From NCBI GenBank assembly GCA_015059925.1, contig SUZL01000007.1:37674-101673 (forward strand): DNA of 64,000 nucleotides, read 5' to 3'. This document shows, in pieces, positions 60,604 to 64,000 of the stretch (the first letter of the stretch is position 1; the number at the start of each line of letters is the position of its first letter). The notes below the pieces were generated by a model. That model did not search any database and was not told where the DNA came from. It saw only the letters and a program-made list of their open reading frames with translations. A program made the translations under genes and the position numbers. This DNA comes from Rikenellaceae bacterium. GTDB lineage: Bacteria; Bacteroidota; Bacteroidia; Bacteroidales; Rikenellaceae.

Positions 60604-61320
60604 TAGGATTGGCCACGCTATGCTCCGCTGCCGCGTCGCACCGCGTGCCCTTTCCCTTCCGCTCGCCGCGAGGGCCCTGCCAAAGAGTGATTCGAACGGC
60701 GCAGCCGAAGCGGGGCCAGATAAAAAGCCCCTCCCTTTGTCAAAGGGAGGGGACAGAGGGGAGGGAATGTCAATACCTCTCTCTCCCGCCAAATGAAGCC
60801 TCCCCGCCGTCTTGGTTGAGAGGGATTGGCCACGCTATGCTCGCTTCCGCGTCGCACCGCGTGCCCTTTCCCCTCAGTTCGCTGTTGGGCTCTTGCCAAA
60901 GGGAAATTCGAACGGCGCAGCCGAAGCGGGGCCAGATAAAAAGCCCCTCCCTTTGCCAAAGGGAAGGGACAGAGGGGAGGGAATGTCAATACCTCTCTCT
61001 CCCGCCAAATGAAGCCTCCCCGCCGTCTTGGTTGAGAGGGATTGGCCACGCTATGCTCGCTTCCGCGTCGCACCGCGTGCCCTTTCCCCTCAGTTCGCTG
61101 TTGGGCTCTTGCCAAAGGGAAATTCGAACGGCGCAGCCGAAGCGGGGCCAGATAAAAAGCCCCTCCCTTTGCCAAAGGGAAGGGACAGAGGGGAGGGAAT
61201 GTCAATACCTCTCTCTCCCGCCAAATGAAGCCTCCCCACAGTCTTGGTTGAGAGGGATTGGCCACGCTATGCTCGCTGCCGCATCGCACCGCGCGCCCTT
61301 TCCCCGGTGGGGAGGCTTCA
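60604..61320. repeat. 216-base tandem repeat
   Basis: Three units plus a partial fourth. Units at about 60820 and 61036 are almost identical; the first (from 60604) is diverged and the last (61252 on) is cut off. Each contains GGATTGGCCACGCTATGCTC, a hairpin CCCCTCCCTTTG / CAAAGGGAGGGG (variants) and ACCTCTCTCTCCCGCC. Open frames run through it on both strands because 216 is a multiple of three, but they look like repeat translations. Confidence 0.92.
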
Positions 61321-61358
61321 AAAGAAAAGAATATGTCCTTGAAAAGGATTTTTTGCAA

Positions 61359-61398
61359 TAAAGGCACCCTAACAAATAAATTTGTGGGTGCCTTTATA
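61359..61398. terminator. Hairpin with flanking A/T (terminator-like)
   Basis: AAAGGCACCC (61361-61370) / GGGTGCCTTT (61387-61396). Confidence 0.75.
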
Positions 61399-61402
61399 AC
61401 AA

Positions 61403-61430
61403 AAAACTCCTGCGTAAAACGCAGGAGCTA
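61403..61430 (-). terminator. Terminator on the minus strand
   Basis: CTCCTGCG-TAAAA-CGCAGGAG; on the minus strand it is followed by TTTTTTG. It lies where the terminator of a minus-strand tRNA gene would be, relative to the att site. Confidence 0.8.
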
Positions 61431-61448
61431 CATATTCTTTTCATTTTT

Positions 61449-61463
61449 GGCGGAGAGAGAGGC
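61449..61463 (-). other. Candidate attachment site: tRNA-Ser 3' end fragment
   Basis: On the minus strand CCTCTCTCTCCGCCA looks like the acceptor end of a tRNA-Ser with CCA, but the rest of the tRNA is missing. A tyrosine recombinase gene begins 158 bases away. Such a duplicated tRNA end is expected at one border of an integrated element. Confidence 0.5.
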
Positions 61464-61563
61464 TCCAGAACTTACAGAATCATAGAAAATCATAAAATTT
61501 CAATTCGCTGTAAATTAAGCGTTTATAAAATTGTTAAATTCATTGAAACTCATAGGGTGCATT

Positions 61564-61593
61564 TTGATATATGAAAAATTGGGTGTAATTTTG
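61564..61593 (+). promoter_or_regulatory. Promoter of the integrase gene
   Basis: TTG at 61564-61566, 19 bases, then TAATTTTG at 61586-61593. It overlaps two direct TTGGGTGTAA repeats and an inverted CACCCAA (near 61612), possible binding sites for the integrase or a regulator. Confidence 0.6.
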
Positions 61594-61620
61594 GGTGTAA
61601 CTTTTTAACGCACCCAATTT

Positions 61621-62898
61621 ATGAACATTAAAAGAAACATCATTTTTGCCTTGGAGAGCCGTAAGAAAAACGGTGTTCCCGTCATTGAGAACGTCCCCAT
61701 CCGAATGAGAGTTATTTTTGCGAGCCATCGTATCGAGTTTACGACAGGCTATCGCATTGATGCTGCTAAATGGGATGCAGACAAACAACGAGTGAAGAAC
61801 GGCTGCACAAACAAACTCAAGCAGAGTGCTTCGGATATCAATACCGACCTGCTTCGTTACTATACCATAATGCAGGAGGTATTCAAGGAGTATGAGGTAA
61901 AAGATATTATGCCTACTCCGCAAGAAATCAAAGATTCGTTTAACAACAAAGTAAACCCAACCGAGGAGGCACAGGAAGAGCAGAAAGGTTTCTGGGAGAT
62001 ATTCAATGAGTTTGTTTCCGAATGTGGCAAGCAGAATAATTGGACTGATTCGACATACGAAAAGTTTGCAGCCGTTAAGAACCATATCAAGGAGTTCAGG
62101 GCTGAACCTACCTTTGTCTATTTTGATGAAGAGGGCTTGAACAACTATGTTGATTTTCTCCGCAAAACAAAGGATATGCGAAACAGCACCATCGGCAAGC
62201 AGTTGGGATTTCTCAAATGGTTTATCCGTTGGGCTTTCAAAAAGGGCTATCATCAGAATATTGCATTCGAAACATTCAAACCCAAATTGAAGAATACTCC
62301 GAAGAAAGTTATCTTCCTAACTTGGGATGAGTTGAACAAATTAAAGGCTTGCAATATTCCACAGAATAAGCAATATCTTGAACGAGTGCGTGATGTGTTC
62401 TTGTTTTGCTGCTTTACGGGATTGAGATATTCCGATGTCTATAATCTTCGCACAAGCGATGTTAAGGCTGACCACATAGAGATTACCACCGTCAAGACTG
62501 CCGATAGTTTGGTTATTGAGTTGAATAACCATAGCAAGGCAATCCTCGAAAAGTACAAAGATGTACATTTTGAGGGAAACAAGGTGTTGCCCGTTATCAG
62601 CAATCAGAAGATGAACGATTACCTGAAAGAGTTGGGCGAGTTGGCAGAGATAAATGAGCCGATTAGAGAGACTTATTACAAGGGTAATCAACGCATTGAT
62701 GAGGTTACACCTAAATATGCACTACTTGGTACACACGCAGGGCGACGCACATTTATATGTAATGCCTTGGCTCTCGGTATTCCTGCACAGGTGGTAATGA
62801 AATGGACGGGACACAGCGACTACAAAGCGATGAAACCTTACATTGATATAGCCGATGACATTAAGGCTAATGCAATGAGTAGATTTAATCAATTGTAG
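61621..62898 (+). CDS. Tyrosine recombinase (integrase) of an integrative element
   Basis: A protein of 425 residues. An N-terminal arm-binding domain and a SAM-like core-binding domain (FWEIFNEFVSECGKQNNWTD) precede the catalytic domain with FTGLRYSD (Arg near 268), GTHAGRRTF (His-x-x-Arg near 378), WTGHSDYKAM (His) and KPYIDI (catalytic Tyr). This is the Bacteroidota phage/ICE integrase type. It is AT-richer than the chromosomal genes to the left, which supports recent transfer. Its position next to the att-like site is typical. Confidence 0.93.
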   Translation: MNIKRNIIFALESRKKNGVPVIENVPIRMRVIFASHRIEFTTGYRIDAAKWDADKQRVKNGCTNKLKQSASDINTDLLRYYTIMQEVFKEYEVKDIMPTPQEIKDSFNNKVNPTEEAQEEQKGFWEIFNEFVSECGKQNNWTDSTYEKFAAVKNHIKEFRAEPTFVYFDEEGLNNYVDFLRKTKDMRNSTIGKQLGFLKWFIRWAFKKGYHQNIAFETFKPKLKNTPKKVIFLTWDELNKLKACNIPQNKQYLERVRDVFLFCCFTGLRYSDVYNLRTSDVKADHIEITTVKTADSLVIELNNHSKAILEKYKDVHFEGNKVLPVISNQKMNDYLKELGELAEINEPIRETYYKGNQRIDEVTPKYALLGTHAGRRTFICNALALGIPAQVVMKWTGHSDYKAMKPYIDIADDIKANAMSRFNQL

Positions 62899-62976
62899 TG
62901 TAACTATATTATACAATGAGTAAAACGAAACTATTAACAAAACTCTCGGCAGTGCTGAGATAAATATAAATAGCCT

Positions 62977-63861
62977 ATGACCCAAATAACAGACTTCATA
63001 CCGCAGTATCAAGAGGTAAATGTTATCTTCTCTCGTTTTCTTGAATCTGAAAAGTTCGGCTTTGAGGAGCAGAAAAACATTACCCACTTCTACAACCGAT
63101 ATAAGGATGTAAAACTCTTTGAGAAGATGATCTTCGATATTATCTTCTCAAAGGATAGCCGTAGGGAGAAGATGCTACTATCAAGCATCAAGTTTGAGAT
63201 TGACCGCAATATCACCATATACGAGACAGGCAGACGCTACTTCGATGAAATAGAAATGGAAAATGTCAATGATGATGCAGCAGTCAAGTACCTCGAAGAG
63301 ATAGAAGCACAAGTGAGAGTTACCAACCAATGCGGAGCAGAGTTCTTGAAGGTTGCAGCATTATGGGAGAACTGTTTTAATCTGCACGGCATAGACCACG
63401 AATCTTGGGAAAAATACGATTCTCTTTTGGAAAAGCATCATACAGAAATAGAAAGACTAAATGAGCTCTACCGCAAACATAAGGCGGTAATGGAGGAGGC
63501 GAAAGAGTATGAGGAGAATATGTTCAGACCAATCTATGAGCTGAGCAAAATATTCCTCTCCATTATTCAAAAGTATATGCACGTAGAGGGCGAGCAACCG
63601 CAATCCAACATCAAGCAAATGCAGGTAGAGCACCAAAAGCAGATACAGGAGGTCAAGCAATCATACGAAGCGGAACATCGTAAACAATCGTTTTCAGCCG
63701 ATGGGGCGGTCTGCTCCCTCAAAGAGGACAAAGAGGGAAGATTTGACCTTAGAATCGATGGCGTTTCGCATCACTCTTGGTTCAGACGTAAGAAAGATGA
63801 GTTTATGGAAGCATTGGGACTACCGACAAGTAGAAGACAAAATCGAGGGTTGAAACTCTAA
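62977..63861 (+). CDS. Hypothetical coiled-coil protein of the integrated element
   Basis: A protein of 294 residues, not recognised. It is highly charged with long helices; residues about 140-190 and 205-235 (SNIKQMQVEHQKQIQEVKQS and on) look like coiled coils. There is no signal peptide or membrane segment. The C-terminal 60 residues form a separate small basic region (HHSWFRRKKDEFMEALGLPT). It follows the integrase by 78 bases and is probably cargo of the element. Helix-rich proteins beside integrases are sometimes accessory defence or regulation genes, but nothing here proves that. Confidence 0.6.
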   Translation: MTQITDFIPQYQEVNVIFSRFLESEKFGFEEQKNITHFYNRYKDVKLFEKMIFDIIFSKDSRREKMLLSSIKFEIDRNITIYETGRRYFDEIEMENVNDDAAVKYLEEIEAQVRVTNQCGAEFLKVAALWENCFNLHGIDHESWEKYDSLLEKHHTEIERLNELYRKHKAVMEEAKEYEENMFRPIYELSKIFLSIIQKYMHVEGEQPQSNIKQMQVEHQKQIQEVKQSYEAEHRKQSFSADGAVCSLKEDKEGRFDLRIDGVSHHSWFRRKKDEFMEALGLPTSRRQNRGLKL

Positions 63862-64000
63862 AATACTCATCAAGTCGTAATAATTTGCCCATACAAGGCT
63901 CTTTATTACGACTTTTTATTTGCAATAAATAATTGATGGTTAACACATTATCGCTGTATACTTTTATGGTATATTGAAAATTTGAAATACTTTTTTCGGA
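63862..64000. other. AT-rich end of the window
   Basis: A weak hairpin-like AAGGCTCTTTATTACGACT segment follows the unknown gene; no further gene starts before the edge. Confidence 0.5.

Noticed and set aside
60531..61361. Long open frames on both strands (276 and 249 codons)
   Set aside because: They arise from a 216-base repeat whose length is a multiple of three; the protein would be three copies of low-complexity sequence and the frames exist on both strands.

Overview
The window comes from a Bacteroidota chromosome, most likely order Bacteroidales and perhaps an Alistipes-like Rikenellaceae. The evidence is the promoters of the form TTG, 19-21 bases, TAnnTTTG (for example 1132-1161, 8797-8826, 33768-33798, 61564-61593), the absence of clear Shine-Dalgarno sequences, and typical Bacteroidales families: TamL lipoprotein, BatD/BatE, a GlsB-like acyltransferase, a FISUMP-domain lipid-exported protein, a GH76 mannanase, class I fumarase and a meso-DAP dehydrogenase. 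The genus is inference.

Layout. 1-220: end of folB and its terminator. 230-6000: AT-richer accessory segment with four tandem arrays that all have a 12-base period, then a remnant prophage: KilA-N protein with a structured leader RNA, prohead protease, putative major capsid protein, a stub of a virion morphogenesis protein, and two genes sharing a thrice-occurring HTH-like module. 6.0-11.3 kb: alpha/beta hydrolase, BioB/HydE-like radical SAM enzyme, TamL. 11.3-12.3 kb: an AT-rich noncoding kilobase with a cluster of DnaA-box-like nonamers (candidate oriC), followed by metG and ilvE, two identical parS-like 16-mers, and mnmG/ybeY. 18-30.6 kb: EnvC-like protein, TPR protein, pheS, patatin with beta-barrel, fumarase, batD-batE, recR. 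31-44 kb: META-domain lipoprotein, SNF transporter, Gfo/Idh oxidoreductase, esterase, serine hydrolase, GlsB/YeaQ-type membrane protein, a CAT-anticodon tRNA, GH76, FISUMP protein, DUF362 ferredoxin-like protein, mqnA, corA. 44.6-55.3 kb: acyltransferase and the peptidoglycan/division run rsmH-ftsL-ftsI-murE-mraY-murD-ftsW, cut by a repeat array between murE and mraY. 55.3-60.5 kb: lactonase-like propeller, S4 protein, an ECF sigma operon, Ddh. 60.6-64 kb: a 216-base tandem repeat, a tRNA-Ser-3'-end-like att site, and the start of an integrated element (tyrosine recombinase and one unknown gene) that runs off the window.

The most distinctive property is the number of structured, dispersed intergenic repeats. 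At least three families show compensatory sequence change between copies: a ~290-base element (here R1, seven full or partial copies), a 3'-end element with an internal loop TGCTCA/CTCCGC (S1-S3 after ilvE, fumarase and corA), and a palindrome family (R2) whose variable arms always flank a central TAA/TTA. Several genes end inside these repeats and take their stop codon or C-terminal tail from them. The kilA-N leader, which folds on paper into a compact three-way junction between two 13-base direct repeats, is the best single candidate for an undescribed regulatory RNA.
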